A stretch of 21,768 bases of DNA from Litoreibacter sp. (lineage in GTDB: Bacteria; Pseudomonadota; Alphaproteobacteria; Rhodobacterales; Rhodobacteraceae): positions 1 through 21,768 of the forward strand of contig JABDPP010000299.1 of the NCBI GenBank assembly GCA_013042765.1, in the 5' to 3' direction. Positions 7,650 through 15,290 of this stretch are shown here, one piece after another. Position numbers and translations under genes: made by a program. Numbering within the stretch: position 1 is the first letter of the stretch; every line of letters starts with the position of its first letter. A model generated the notes under the pieces. It was not told the DNA's origin. It worked only from the letters and a program-made list of their open reading frames with translations, and did not search any database.

Positions 7650-8390
7650 TCAGGCAGAAAGTTTCACACTCGCCGTTACGTAATTCACGGACAGGTCACG
7701 ATCGGAGAGCGACCAGCTCCATGCGATCGGGTTGAAAACGAACCCCTTGCGGTCAACCGGCTCAAGACCAGACCGCGTAATCAGGTCGCAAAGCTCATCG
7801 GGGGTGATGAACTTGTTCCATTCATGGGTGCCTTTGGGAAGCCAGCGCATGATGTGCTCCGCCCCGATGATCGCCATCATGTAGCTCTTCGGATTGCGGT
7901 TGATGGTGGAACAGACCATCAAACCGCCCGGTTTGAGCAGTTGCTGGCAGGCGGTCAGATAGGCGAGCGGGTCCGCCACGTGCTCCACGACTTCCATATT
8001 AAGAACCACGTCAAATTGCTCACCCGCCGCAGCGAGCGCCTCCGCCGTGGTATGCCGGTAATCAATCTCGAGGCCGGATTGCTCCGCATGTACTTTTGCC
8101 ACTGGAATATTGCGTTCAGCGGCATCCGCACCGACCACGTCAGCGCCCAGCCGCGCCATCGGTTCGCTCAGCAGACCGCCACCGCAGCCAATATCGAGAA
8201 TGCGCAGCCCGGCGAAAGGGTCTCTCTGCTTCAGGTCACGGTCAAATTCCGCGGCGACCTGGTTTGTGATATAGTCCAGCCGGCAAGGGTTGAGCATGTG
8301 GAGAGGTTTGAATTTTCCATTCACATCCCACCACTCGGCGGCCATGGCCTCGAATTTTGCAATCTCGGATGCATCGACGGTGGTGGTCAT
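7650..8390 (-). CDS. ubiG: Ubiquinone biosynthesis O-methyltransferase UbiG
   Basis: UbiG performs both O-methylation steps of ubiquinone synthesis with SAM. The 246-residue protein starts with the UbiG-type [19 protein letters not shown] (13-31). It has an intact SAM loop LDIGCGGG (65-72), NMEVVEHV (131-138), and [19 protein letters not shown] (151-169) with the typical [20 protein letters not shown] follows near 187-201. This contrasts with the degenerate SAM loop in the methyltransferase-like gene at 4433-5290. It reads on the minus strand as a single gene, convergent with the MarR gene (6 nt) and divergent from pip (66 nt). AGAGG lies about 10 nt ahead of its ATG on the minus strand. Confidence 0.96.
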   Translation of the reverse strand: MTTTVDASEIAKFEAMAAEWWDVNGKFKPLHMLNPCRLDYITNQVAAEFDRDLKQRDPFAGLRILDIGCGGGLLSEPMARLGADVVGADAAERNIPVAKVHAEQSGLEIDYRHTTAEALAAAGEQFDVVLNMEVVEHVADPLAYLTACQQLLKPGGLMVCSTINRNPKSYMMAIIGAEHIMRWLPKGTHEWNKFITPDELCDLITRSGLEPVDRKGFVFNPIAWSWSLSDRDLSVNYVTASVKLSA

Positions 8391-8443
8391 CGGAACTGAA
8401 CCTCTTTAAGGGGGTATTTCATGGATCCTCGGCTTCGACGCTT

Positions 8444-8449
8444 TATATA
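8444..8449 (+). promoter_or_regulatory. Candidate -10 element just ahead of pip
   Basis: TATATA lies 7 nt before the pip start codon in the 66-nt gap between ubiG and pip. No convincing -35 hexamer sits 16-18 nt upstream (8421-8426 reads ATGGAT). If used on the plus strand it would start RNA at or within a base or two of the pip ATG. The hexamer is its own reverse complement, so it could equally serve ubiG on the other strand. Confidence 0.3.
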
Positions 8450-8456
8450 GGGCACT

Positions 8457-9446
8457 ATGGACAAAACGGCAGGACAAAAGCGCGCGGCTGCGCTGCTCTA
8501 CCCGTCGATCGACCCGTTTGACCAGCGCATGCTGGATGTGGGCGATGGCCATCGGGTTTACGTGGAGCAATGCGGCAATCCCGACGGCATTCCGGTCGTC
8601 GTCCTGCATGGCGGGCCGGGCGGCGGCTGCAGCCCTGCAATGCGGCGCTATTTCGATCCGTCCACCTACCGAATCTTCCTCTTCGACCAGCGCGGCTGTG
8701 GACGATCGCGCCCGCATGCCAGCGTCGAGAATAATACCACATGGCACCTCATTCGCGATATCGAGAAGATCCGCACCACCTTCGACATTGATCGCTGGAT
8801 CGTCTTTGGCGGCAGTTGGGGGGCGACGCTGGCCTTGCTCTATGCCCAGCGCCACCCGGATTTTGTCACCTACCTGATCCTGCGCGGCGTGTTCCTGATG
8901 ACCCAGCGAGAACTAGACTGGTTCTATGGCGGCGGGGCCGGCGCATTCTTCCCCGAGCATTGGAAACGATTCGCTGCCCTCATACCCGATGACGAGAAGG
9001 GCGACATGATCGCCGCGTACAACCGACGCCTGTTCTCCGGCGATATGCCACTTGAAGCACGCTACGCGCGCGCATGGGCCGGATGGGAAAACGCGCTCGC
9101 CGCGATGAACAGCGATGGTGCGGTCGGCGAAAGCCCCTCTGATTACGCCCGTGCCTTCGCGCGGCTGGAGAACCACTATTTCACGAACCGTGGTTTTCTT
9201 GAATCAGACGGTCAGATCATGATGAACCGCGACATGATCGAGCATATTCCCGCAACGATTGTGCAGGGGCGCTACGACATGATCTGCCCGCCGCTATCTG
9301 CCAGCATGCTCGCCGACGGCTGGGCCAAGGCTGATTTGCGCATGATACGTGCGGCCGGCCACGCCCTGTCGGAACCCGGAATCACCGCGGAACTGATCAG
9401 CACGACAGACCGGATTCGCGATCATCCCCAAAGATATAATCTCTGA
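8457..9446 (+). CDS. pip: Proline iminopeptidase
   Basis: An alpha/beta-hydrolase of 329 residues, of the usual Pip length, that would remove N-terminal proline from peptides in the cytoplasm. The oxyanion loop HGGPGGGCSP is at 51-60, the nucleophile Ser120 in FGGSWGATLAL (117-127), the acid Asp274 in QGRYDMICPP (270-279), and the catalytic His302 in AGHALSEP (300-307). The proline-iminopeptidase-specific FDQRGCGRSRPH is at 76-87. No signal peptide is present. No ribosome binding site is visible before ATG 8457, and a possible -10 hexamer is only 7 nt away, so it may be translated from a leaderless mRNA. The downstream peptide importer begins 106 nt later; a link through peptide use is possible but unproven. 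Confidence 0.94.
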   Translation: MDKTAGQKRAAALLYPSIDPFDQRMLDVGDGHRVYVEQCGNPDGIPVVVLHGGPGGGCSPAMRRYFDPSTYRIFLFDQRGCGRSRPHASVENNTTWHLIRDIEKIRTTFDIDRWIVFGGSWGATLALLYAQRHPDFVTYLILRGVFLMTQRELDWFYGGGAGAFFPEHWKRFAALIPDDEKGDMIAAYNRRLFSGDMPLEARYARAWAGWENALAAMNSDGAVGESPSDYARAFARLENHYFTNRGFLESDGQIMMNRDMIEHIPATIVQGRYDMICPPLSASMLADGWAKADLRMIRAAGHALSEPGITAELISTTDRIRDHPQRYNL

Positions 9447-9552
9447 TCCGCTCACAGCCCGGCTTGAGGAAAAACGAAGCATAAGCTTTACAGATGGCGT
9501 TCAGTCGTTACGCTGGCCTCAATAAAAAGACTTCAGGGAAGTAACGGACCAC
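9447..9552 (+). other. Gap between pip and the ABC-importer operon
   Basis: This 106-nt gap should carry the operon promoter. I see only weak candidates, such as TTCAGT followed 17 nt later by TAAAAA. An AGGGAAG (about 9535-9541) may serve as ribosome binding site for the GTG at 9553, at a rather long spacing. There is no hairpin with a T run that would end pip transcription, so read-through from pip is possible. Confidence 0.3.
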
Positions 9553-10551
9553 GTGCCCGGACTATTGCGTATCATCATTCAGCGGCTGCTGCTGGGTCTC
9601 GTGACCCTCTTTGTCGTTTCAATTATTATCTTCACAGCCGTCAATCTCCTGCCCGGTGATTTCGCGCAGGCGATCCTCGGTCAGGGCGCCACCGACGAAG
9701 CCGTGGCCGCAATCCGGGAAGAGCTTGGTCTCAACAAGCATCCGGTTCTGCGCTACCTCGAATGGCTGGGGGGCGCCGTTCAGGGTGATCTCGGCACCTC
9801 GATGAGCCAGGCTCTGTTCAGCAGTTTCACCGGCAGTGAGACCGGCAGCGGTCTTGGTTCGGTGGCCGAGCAGATCGCACCGCGCTTTCGCAATACGATG
9901 TTCCTGGCCAGCGTAACCGCCGCTATCGCCGTTCCGATCTCCATCATACTTGGTATTTTGACTGCACTTTATCGTAACTCGGCATTCGACCGGTCGATGA
10001 ATATCTTCACGCTGAGCTCGATCTCCTCGCCGGAGTTCTTCCTCGCCTATGTCCTGATCCTGTTTCTGGCCGTTATGAACCCGATCTTCCCGTCGCTGTC
10101 GAATATCTACGAGGGTATGCCCTTTGGCGATCGCCTCGAGAAGACCATGCTACCGGCCCTGACGCTGACCCTTGCGGTCACGGCCCAGATGATGCGGATG
10201 ACACGCGCCGCAATCATTAACCTTCTGGCGAGCCCCTATATCGAGATGGCAAGGCTGAAGGGTCTGTCGCCGATGCGGGTCATAATCAAGCACGCGCTTC
10301 CCAACGCGCTGGCGCCGATCATCAACGTCGTGGCTCTAAACCTTGCTTACCTGATCACTGGCGTGGTCGTGGTTGAGGTGGTCTTCGTCTACCCCGGCAT
10401 CGGCCAGCTCTTCGTGGACAGCGTGAAGATACGTGACATTCCCGTGGTGCAGGCCTGCTGCCTGATCTTCGCCGCGGCCTATATCCTGCTTAACCTTCTG
10501 GCGGATATCCTCTCCATCATCTCGAACCCGCGCCTGAGGCACCCGAAATGA
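9553..10551 (+). CDS. ABC transporter permease, DppB/OppB type
   Basis: First of two inner-membrane permeases of a peptide/opine/nickel-class importer (332 residues, normal length). The N-terminus LLRIIIQRLLLGLVTLFVVS is the usual first helix, followed by the periplasmic NLLPGDFAQAILGQ (31-44) and a GLNKHPVLRYLEWLGG stretch typical of DppB. At least five further hydrophobic segments follow. The EAA loop that docks on the ATPase is EMARLKGLSP at 231-240. VFVYPGIGQLFVDSVKIRD at 278-296 is a conserved DppB segment. The start is GTG at 9553. The stop overlaps the next gene by 4 nt (ATGA). Substrate cannot be read from a permease of this family. Confidence 0.92.
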   Translation: MPGLLRIIIQRLLLGLVTLFVVSIIIFTAVNLLPGDFAQAILGQGATDEAVAAIREELGLNKHPVLRYLEWLGGAVQGDLGTSMSQALFSSFTGSETGSGLGSVAEQIAPRFRNTMFLASVTAAIAVPISIILGILTALYRNSAFDRSMNIFTLSSISSPEFFLAYVLILFLAVMNPIFPSLSNIYEGMPFGDRLEKTMLPALTLTLAVTAQMMRMTRAAIINLLASPYIEMARLKGLSPMRVIIKHALPNALAPIINVVALNLAYLITGVVVVEVVFVYPGIGQLFVDSVKIRDIPVVQACCLIFAAAYILLNLLADILSIISNPRLRHPK

Positions 10552-11900
10552 GCCTCCTGATCTGGATTGTAGCTCTTGTCATCGCAGTCACGGCCGGCGG
10601 CTGGCTGTTCCGCTTCGTTGGACAGACAGCTACTGGGAATGCACCCTACTTCCGCGACATGACTGTGAGTGTCGCCGCAGGCTATGTCGGCAGCTTCCTG
10701 CTGCTTGCATGGATCGCCTATACCTACGTGAGCGGCCAGCAGGCGGATCCCGCGGAGAAAAACAAGTATTTCTTCTTCTTCATCGCAATCCACGGCTTCG
10801 TCGCTTTTTCGATCATGGCCTATTTCTTCCGGGTTCTGGGAACCAAGTTCGGTACGGAAGGCAGCAAGAAGATGTTCCGGCAAATGCCACTGACAGCCTC
10901 CTTCGGCATCGTCATTATCTTCGCCTATGCCTTCGTCGCGCTGTTCGCCGGACAGATCGCAGTCAGCTCGATCGTGATCGTGGGGATCATCGGGCTGGCT
11001 ATCTCGGAGATCCTGCGCAGGATCGGCGGCGACAAGCCTGCGGCGACATCCGCCGCGGCTTTCGCCTTCATCCTGATCGGAATGATCATCATGTATTTCG
11101 TGGGGCCGATCGCGCCTTATGGTCAGGAAGAGATACTTGGCGCCGCCAATGTGGTTCCGGGCGGCGATCCGGCTCTGGGCGGCAACCCAGACTTTCCGCT
11201 CGGTACCGACCAGATCGGACGTGATATCCTTTCACGCCTGATCTACGGCGCCCAGAATACGGTCGGAATCGCGTTTGCTACCACATGTCTCGCCTTCCTG
11301 CTCGGCGGATCGCTCGGATTTCTTGCCGCGACACTGGGCGGATGGCTCGACCAGTTGCTGTCGCGCGCGGTTGATGCGCTGATGGCAATCCCATCGCTGA
11401 TCTTTGCGCTGCTCTTGATGACAATCGCCTCGGTCTGGTCAAATCAGATCGGCATCCCACTGACCTATTTCATGATCGTGATCATCGCTGTAATCGACGC
11501 CACACGGGTCTTCCGCCTTGCCCGCGCAGTGGGCTCGAGCATCGTGGTGATGGATTATATCGAAGCTGCAAAGCTCCGCGGCGAAGGCCTCACCTACCTG
11601 ATCTTCCGGGAAATCCTTCCCAACGCAACCGCACCGCTTCTGGCGGAGTTCGGCCTGCGGTTCTGCTTCGTATTCCTGACCATCGCATCGCTGAGCTTCC
11701 TCGGCGTGGGGATCCAGCCGCCGCTGGCTGACTGGGGAACGATGGTGCGTGACCTCGCACAGTTCATCAACTTCGCAGCCTTCGCACCGCAAGTGGCCGT
11801 CACCCCACTTCTGGCTGCAGGCGCAATCGCACTGCTGACGGTCGCCGTGAACTTCGTGGTGGACTGGATGCTGCACAAGTCCTCGGGGCTGAAAGAATGA
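10548..11900 (+). CDS. ABC transporter permease, DppC/OppC type, with an extra N-terminal membrane region
   Basis: The C-terminal half is a standard DppC-type permease: IAPYG at 188-192, LGTDQIGRDILSRLIYGA at 218-235, the EAA loop YIEAAKLRGEG at 337-347, and LSFLGVGIQPPLADWG at 382-397. The protein has 450 residues, whereas DppC/OppC proteins have about 290-310. The surplus is at the front: residues 1-185 hold about five hydrophobic segments (near 2-20, 42-60, 73-93, 115-150, 170-186). Residues 108-138 (KKMFRQMPLTASFGIVIIFA...) look like the normal first DppC helix. If so, the family's usual direct step from that helix to the IAP motif is interrupted by about 45 residues, including a further helix. 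It overlaps the flanking genes by 4 nt on both sides. Confidence 0.88.
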   Translation: MSLLIWIVALVIAVTAGGWLFRFVGQTATGNAPYFRDMTVSVAAGYVGSFLLLAWIAYTYVSGQQADPAEKNKYFFFFIAIHGFVAFSIMAYFFRVLGTKFGTEGSKKMFRQMPLTASFGIVIIFAYAFVALFAGQIAVSSIVIVGIIGLAISEILRRIGGDKPAATSAAAFAFILIGMIIMYFVGPIAPYGQEEILGAANVVPGGDPALGGNPDFPLGTDQIGRDILSRLIYGAQNTVGIAFATTCLAFLLGGSLGFLAATLGGWLDQLLSRAVDALMAIPSLIFALLLMTIASVWSNQIGIPLTYFMIVIIAVIDATRVFRLARAVGSSIVVMDYIEAAKLRGEGLTYLIFREILPNATAPLLAEFGLRFCFVFLTIASLSFLGVGIQPPLADWGTMVRDLAQFINFAAFAPQVAVTPLLAAGAIALLTVAVNFVVDWMLHKSSGLKE

Positions 11901-13540
11901 GCGCACTACTCAAAATCCGTGGCCTGAAAATCGAAGGCAGGTCTGACGAGGTCTGGAACCCGATCATCAACGGGGTCGATCTTGATCTGAACAAGGGCGA
12001 GGTCCTGGGCCTGATTGGCGAGTCAGGGGCAGGCAAATCGACCGTTGGCCTCGCCGCAATGGGCTTTACCCGGGACGGGGTCAGAATATCGGCTGGCAGT
12101 GTCGAATTCGACGGGGTCAACCTTGTCACCGCATCTGCCGCGGTCAAACGCGGGCTGCTTGGAAAACGGATCGCCTATGTGGCCCAATCTGCGGCCGCCA
12201 GTTTCAATCCGGCGCATAAACTGATCGACCAGCACACCGAAGCGCCCGTCCAGCACGGTGTTTCGGGACGCAAGGAGTCCGAGGCAGACGCAATCGAGCT
12301 TTACGAGCGCCTTCGCCTGCCAAACCCTGAAGAGATCGGCTTCCGTTACCCGCATCAGGTTTCCGGCGGGCAGTTGCAACGTGCGATGACCGCGATGGCT
12401 ATGGCCTGCCGTCCTGATCTGATCATTTTTGACGAGCCGACAACCGCGCTTGACGTGACCACTCAGATCGAAGTCCTCGCCGCGATCCGAGATATCGTCG
12501 AGCAGTTTGATACCGCTGCGATCTATATCACCCACGACTTGGCAGTGGTTGCCCAGATGGCAGACAAGATCAAAGTCCTTCTCAAGGGTGACGAGGTGGA
12601 AGAGGCCGATACCCGCACGATGCTCTCGGCTCCGCAAGAGGACTATACCAAGTCGCTCTGGGCGGTGCGGAGTTTCGAGCGCCCGACCAAACCCGCGGTT
12701 CAGACCGGCGCGACACCGGTGATCAGCGTCAAGAACGTCACCGCCGCCTACGGCAAGGTCGACGTGTTGCACGATATCAGCTTTGACATGCACGAAGGGC
12801 GCACCGTTGCCGTCGTGGGTGAATCCGGGTCCGGTAAATCAACAGCCGCGCGCTGCATCACCGGTCTTCTGCCACCACGGATCGGGCATATCGAATACAT
12901 GGGCGAGGCGCTTCCTCTGGATTACCGCAAGCGCAACAAGATGCAGCTGCGTCAGGCCCAGATGATCTACCAGATGGCCGATACGGCCCTTAACCCACGC
13001 AAGACGATCGGCGAGATTATTGGCCGGCCGGTTCAGTTCTACATGGGTTTGACCGGGCCGCAGCGCCGCAAGCGCGTCGAAGAGTTGCTGGCAGAGATCG
13101 AACTGGAGCCAACCCAGTACATCGACCGTCTGCCGTCAGAGCTATCCGGCGGTCAGAAACAACGCATCGGGATCGCCCGAGCGCTCGCTGCAGAGCCAAA
13201 ATTTATCATTTGCGACGAGGTCACAAGCGCGCTCGACCAACTCGTGGCCGAAGGGATCCTGAAGCTCCTCGCAAGGCTGCAGGATGAACTTGGTCTGAGC
13301 TACATGTTCATCACCCATGACCTGGCCACGGTCCGCGCAATCGCCGATGAAGTGGTTGTGATGAAGGATGGACGGGTTGTGGAACAGGGCCCCAAGCTCG
13401 AGATGTTCCAGCCGCCCCATCACCCCTACACCGATCTGTTGCTTAGCTCCGTTCCAGAGATGGATCCGGACTGGCTTACAAATCTGCTTGAGAGCAGAGG
13501 AGTTGATAACATCGGTGATGCAGCAGTTGATAAGATGTAA
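11897..13540 (+). CDS. Fused double ATP-binding subunit of the ABC importer (DppD-DppF type)
   Basis: Two ABC ATPase domains in one 547-residue chain, replacing the separate DppD and DppF subunits. Domain 1 has Walker A GESGAGKST at 41-49, signature VSGGQ at 155-159, Walker B with DEP at 179-181, and switch His213. Domain 2 has Walker A GESGSGKST at 308-316, signature LSGGQ at 416-420, catalytic Glu441 and switch His474, so both sites look competent. Each Q-loop departs from the common QDP form (AQSAAASFNP at 96-105, YQMADTALNP at 358-367). The C-terminal HHPYTDLLLSSVP (508-520) is the usual oligopeptide-transporter tail. ATG 11897 overlaps the permease stop by 4 nt. Confidence 0.94.
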   Translation: MSALLKIRGLKIEGRSDEVWNPIINGVDLDLNKGEVLGLIGESGAGKSTVGLAAMGFTRDGVRISAGSVEFDGVNLVTASAAVKRGLLGKRIAYVAQSAAASFNPAHKLIDQHTEAPVQHGVSGRKESEADAIELYERLRLPNPEEIGFRYPHQVSGGQLQRAMTAMAMACRPDLIIFDEPTTALDVTTQIEVLAAIRDIVEQFDTAAIYITHDLAVVAQMADKIKVLLKGDEVEEADTRTMLSAPQEDYTKSLWAVRSFERPTKPAVQTGATPVISVKNVTAAYGKVDVLHDISFDMHEGRTVAVVGESGSGKSTAARCITGLLPPRIGHIEYMGEALPLDYRKRNKMQLRQAQMIYQMADTALNPRKTIGEIIGRPVQFYMGLTGPQRRKRVEELLAEIELEPTQYIDRLPSELSGGQKQRIGIARALAAEPKFIICDEVTSALDQLVAEGILKLLARLQDELGLSYMFITHDLATVRAIADEVVVMKDGRVVEQGPKLEMFQPPHHPYTDLLLSSVPEMDPDWLTNLLESRGVDNIGDAAVDKM

Positions 13541-13547
13541 TTCGAAT

Positions 13548-13576
13548 CACCCCCGCTCCGTATGGGATGGCGGGTG
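13548..13576 (+). repeat. Imperfect hairpin between the ATPase and binding-protein genes
   Basis: CACCCCCGC (13548-13556) can pair with GCGGGTG (13570-13576), giving a 7-bp stem with two unpaired C and a 13-nt loop. No T run follows, so it is not an ordinary terminator. It lies in the only sizeable gap inside the operon (85 nt). Such a stem could stabilise or process the RNA so that the binding protein is made in excess. GGGAG at about 13614-13618 then serves the next gene. Confidence 0.35.
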
Positions 13577-13625
13577 GCAATCCATGGCGGATGAAACCGT
13601 CACACTCTAACTGGGAGAATACTCA

Positions 13626-15170
13626 ATGTCACAAATTAGCAGACGCGGTCTTCTGAAAACCGGTGTTGCCGCCGGTGTTCTGGCCGCAACGGGCCTGCCC
13701 GTTCGTGCTCAGGCCAAAAAAGGCGGTCGCCTGCGGCTTGGCCTCGCCGGTGCGAACACATCCGACAGCTGGGACGGCCGTACCCATTCCGACAGCTTCA
13801 TGATCATGTGTGCCCACGGCTGTGTGTTCGATTGCTTGACCGAGGTGGGCGCAGACGGCCAGCTCAAGGGCGAGCTTGCAGAAAGCTGGGAAGCCAGTGC
13901 GGACGCCAAGACCTGGACGTTCAAGCTGCGCCAGGGCGTGACCTTCCACAATGGCAAGGCGTTTGGCGCGGACGACGTGATCGAGTCGCTCAACATGCAC
14001 ACTGCTGAAGGCGCGAAATCCGCCGCCAAGCCGATCGTCTCCGCCATCTCCGAGATGAAGAAGCTGGGCGAGCACGAAGTCCAGATGACGCTTGCCGCTG
14101 GCAACGCTGACTTCCCGTTCCTTCTGTCCGACTACCACATCCTGATGTTCCCCGCCGGTCAGGTTGAGGAAGCTATCGCAAAAGGCATCGGCACCGGCCT
14201 ATACAGTGTTGAATCTTTCGACCCGGGCGTCCGGTTTGTCGGCAAGCGCGTCGAGAACCACTACAAAGATGGGTCGGCAGGCTGGTTCGACGAGATCGAA
14301 GCAATCGCGATCAACGACAGCTCGGCTCGGATGAACGCGCTGATGACCGGTCAGGTCGACGCGGTGAACCGTGTTGACGTCAAGACCGAAGCGCTTCTCA
14401 AAGCCAACCCGGCGATCAACATCTTCGAGGTGACAGGCAACCAGCACTACACCTTCCCGATGCTGACCAATGTTGACCCCTTCACCAACGTCAACGTCCG
14501 CCGCGCCCTCAAGCATGCTGTCAATCGTCAGGAACTGGTCGACAAGATCCTGCTCGGCCACGGCAAAGTTGGCAATGACCACCCGATCGGGCCGGCAAAC
14601 CAATACTACTACGAAGATCTCGAACAGAACGCGTACGATCTGGACAAGGCCAAGTTCTACCTCAAAGAGGCTGGCATGGACTCGCTCAACATCGACCTGT
14701 CGGCATCCAACGCTGCCTTCTCGGGTGCAATTGACGCAGCGCAGCTCTACCAGGCCTCCGCGAAGGGCGCCGGCATCAACATCAACGTGGTGCAGGAACC
14801 TGCTGACGGGTACTGGTCCAACGTCTGGCTGAAAAAGCCATGGTGTGCATGCTACTGGTCGGGTCGTGCGACCGAGGACTGGATGTTCTCCACCGCATAT
14901 GAATCCGGTGTGCCGTGGAATGACACGAGCTGGGAAAACGCACGGTTCCAGGAACTTCTCCTGACCGCCCGCGCCGAGCTCGATTCCGGCAAGCGGAAGG
15001 ACATGTATCACGAGATGCAGATGCTGATGTCTGCCGAAGGCGGCACCGTGATACCGATGTATGCCAACTATGTTGATGCGCATTCCACCAAGCTCACCAA
15101 CTCCGGCACGATCGGAAACGTGTTCCAGATGGACAGCTCGCGCCTGATGGAGCGCTGGTGGTTCGCTTAA
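13626..15170 (+). CDS. ABC transporter substrate-binding protein, SBP_bac_5 family, Tat-exported
   Basis: The 514-residue extracytoplasmic solute receptor of the importer. The N-terminus is a twin-arginine signal: SRRGLLK at 5-11, a moderately hydrophobic stretch to about 26 and AQA at 28-30 as the likely cleavage site. No lipobox Cys is present, so it should be a free periplasmic protein. Family 5 features include LAESWEASADAKTWTFKLR (about 84-102), GVTFHNGKAF (104-113) and VRRALKHAVNRQELV (near 293-307). The family binds peptides, nickel, opines, sugars and others; the ligand cannot be inferred. Tat export suggests that folding, or a bound cofactor, is completed in the cytoplasm. It is last in the operon, where many such operons put it first, and is closed by the terminator at 15196-15230. 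Confidence 0.94.
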   Translation: MSQISRRGLLKTGVAAGVLAATGLPVRAQAKKGGRLRLGLAGANTSDSWDGRTHSDSFMIMCAHGCVFDCLTEVGADGQLKGELAESWEASADAKTWTFKLRQGVTFHNGKAFGADDVIESLNMHTAEGAKSAAKPIVSAISEMKKLGEHEVQMTLAAGNADFPFLLSDYHILMFPAGQVEEAIAKGIGTGLYSVESFDPGVRFVGKRVENHYKDGSAGWFDEIEAIAINDSSARMNALMTGQVDAVNRVDVKTEALLKANPAINIFEVTGNQHYTFPMLTNVDPFTNVNVRRALKHAVNRQELVDKILLGHGKVGNDHPIGPANQYYYEDLEQNAYDLDKAKFYLKEAGMDSLNIDLSASNAAFSGAIDAAQLYQASAKGAGININVVQEPADGYWSNVWLKKPWCACYWSGRATEDWMFSTAYESGVPWNDTSWENARFQELLLTARAELDSGKRKDMYHEMQMLMSAEGGTVIPMYANYVDAHSTKLTNSGTIGNVFQMDSSRLMERWWFA

Positions 15171-15195
15171 GCTGACCTCCACGATCTGAGATTTG

Positions 15196-15230
15196 GAACG
15201 CCCCGCCATCCCGCGGGGCGTTCTTTATTT
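15196..15230 (+). terminator. Rho-independent terminator of the ABC-importer operon
   Basis: GAACGCCCCGC (15196-15206) pairs perfectly with GCGGGGCGTTC (15213-15223) around a 6-nt loop, and TTTATTT follows. An 11-bp GC-rich stem plus a T-rich tail 25 nt after the stop codon is a strong intrinsic terminator. Confidence 0.95.
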
Positions 15231-15241
15231 GAAATGTGATT

Positions 15242-15269
15242 TTGACAGGGTTCGTTCCCCCCCTAGCTT
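15242..15269 (+). promoter_or_regulatory. Candidate sigma-70 promoter of the iron-sulfur protein gene
   Basis: A perfect -35 TTGACA (15242-15247) is followed, after 16 nt containing a run of C, by TAGCTT (15264-15269). RNA would start about 7 nt later, giving a short leader containing AGGAGG (15278-15283) ahead of ATG 15291. The -10 is weak, so the start point is tentative. I see no clear iron- or redox-regulator operator. Confidence 0.5.
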
Positions 15270-15290
15270 GTGAGTCAGGAGGATCTCATC

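Noticed and set aside
7620..7662. Terminator between the convergent MarR and ubiG genes
   Set aside because: Only short stems are visible (AGCTC/GAGCT and CTGC/GCAG) and no T run follows; too weak to call.
12023..12793. Open frame of 256 codons opposite the fused ATPase
   Set aside because: It is a shadow of a gene with two complete ABC domains; no independent evidence.
14199..15209. Open frame of 336 codons on the minus strand opposite the binding-protein gene
   Set aside because: It is a mirror of a well-supported SBP_bac_5 gene and shows no family motif; it also runs through the terminator hairpin at 15196-15230.
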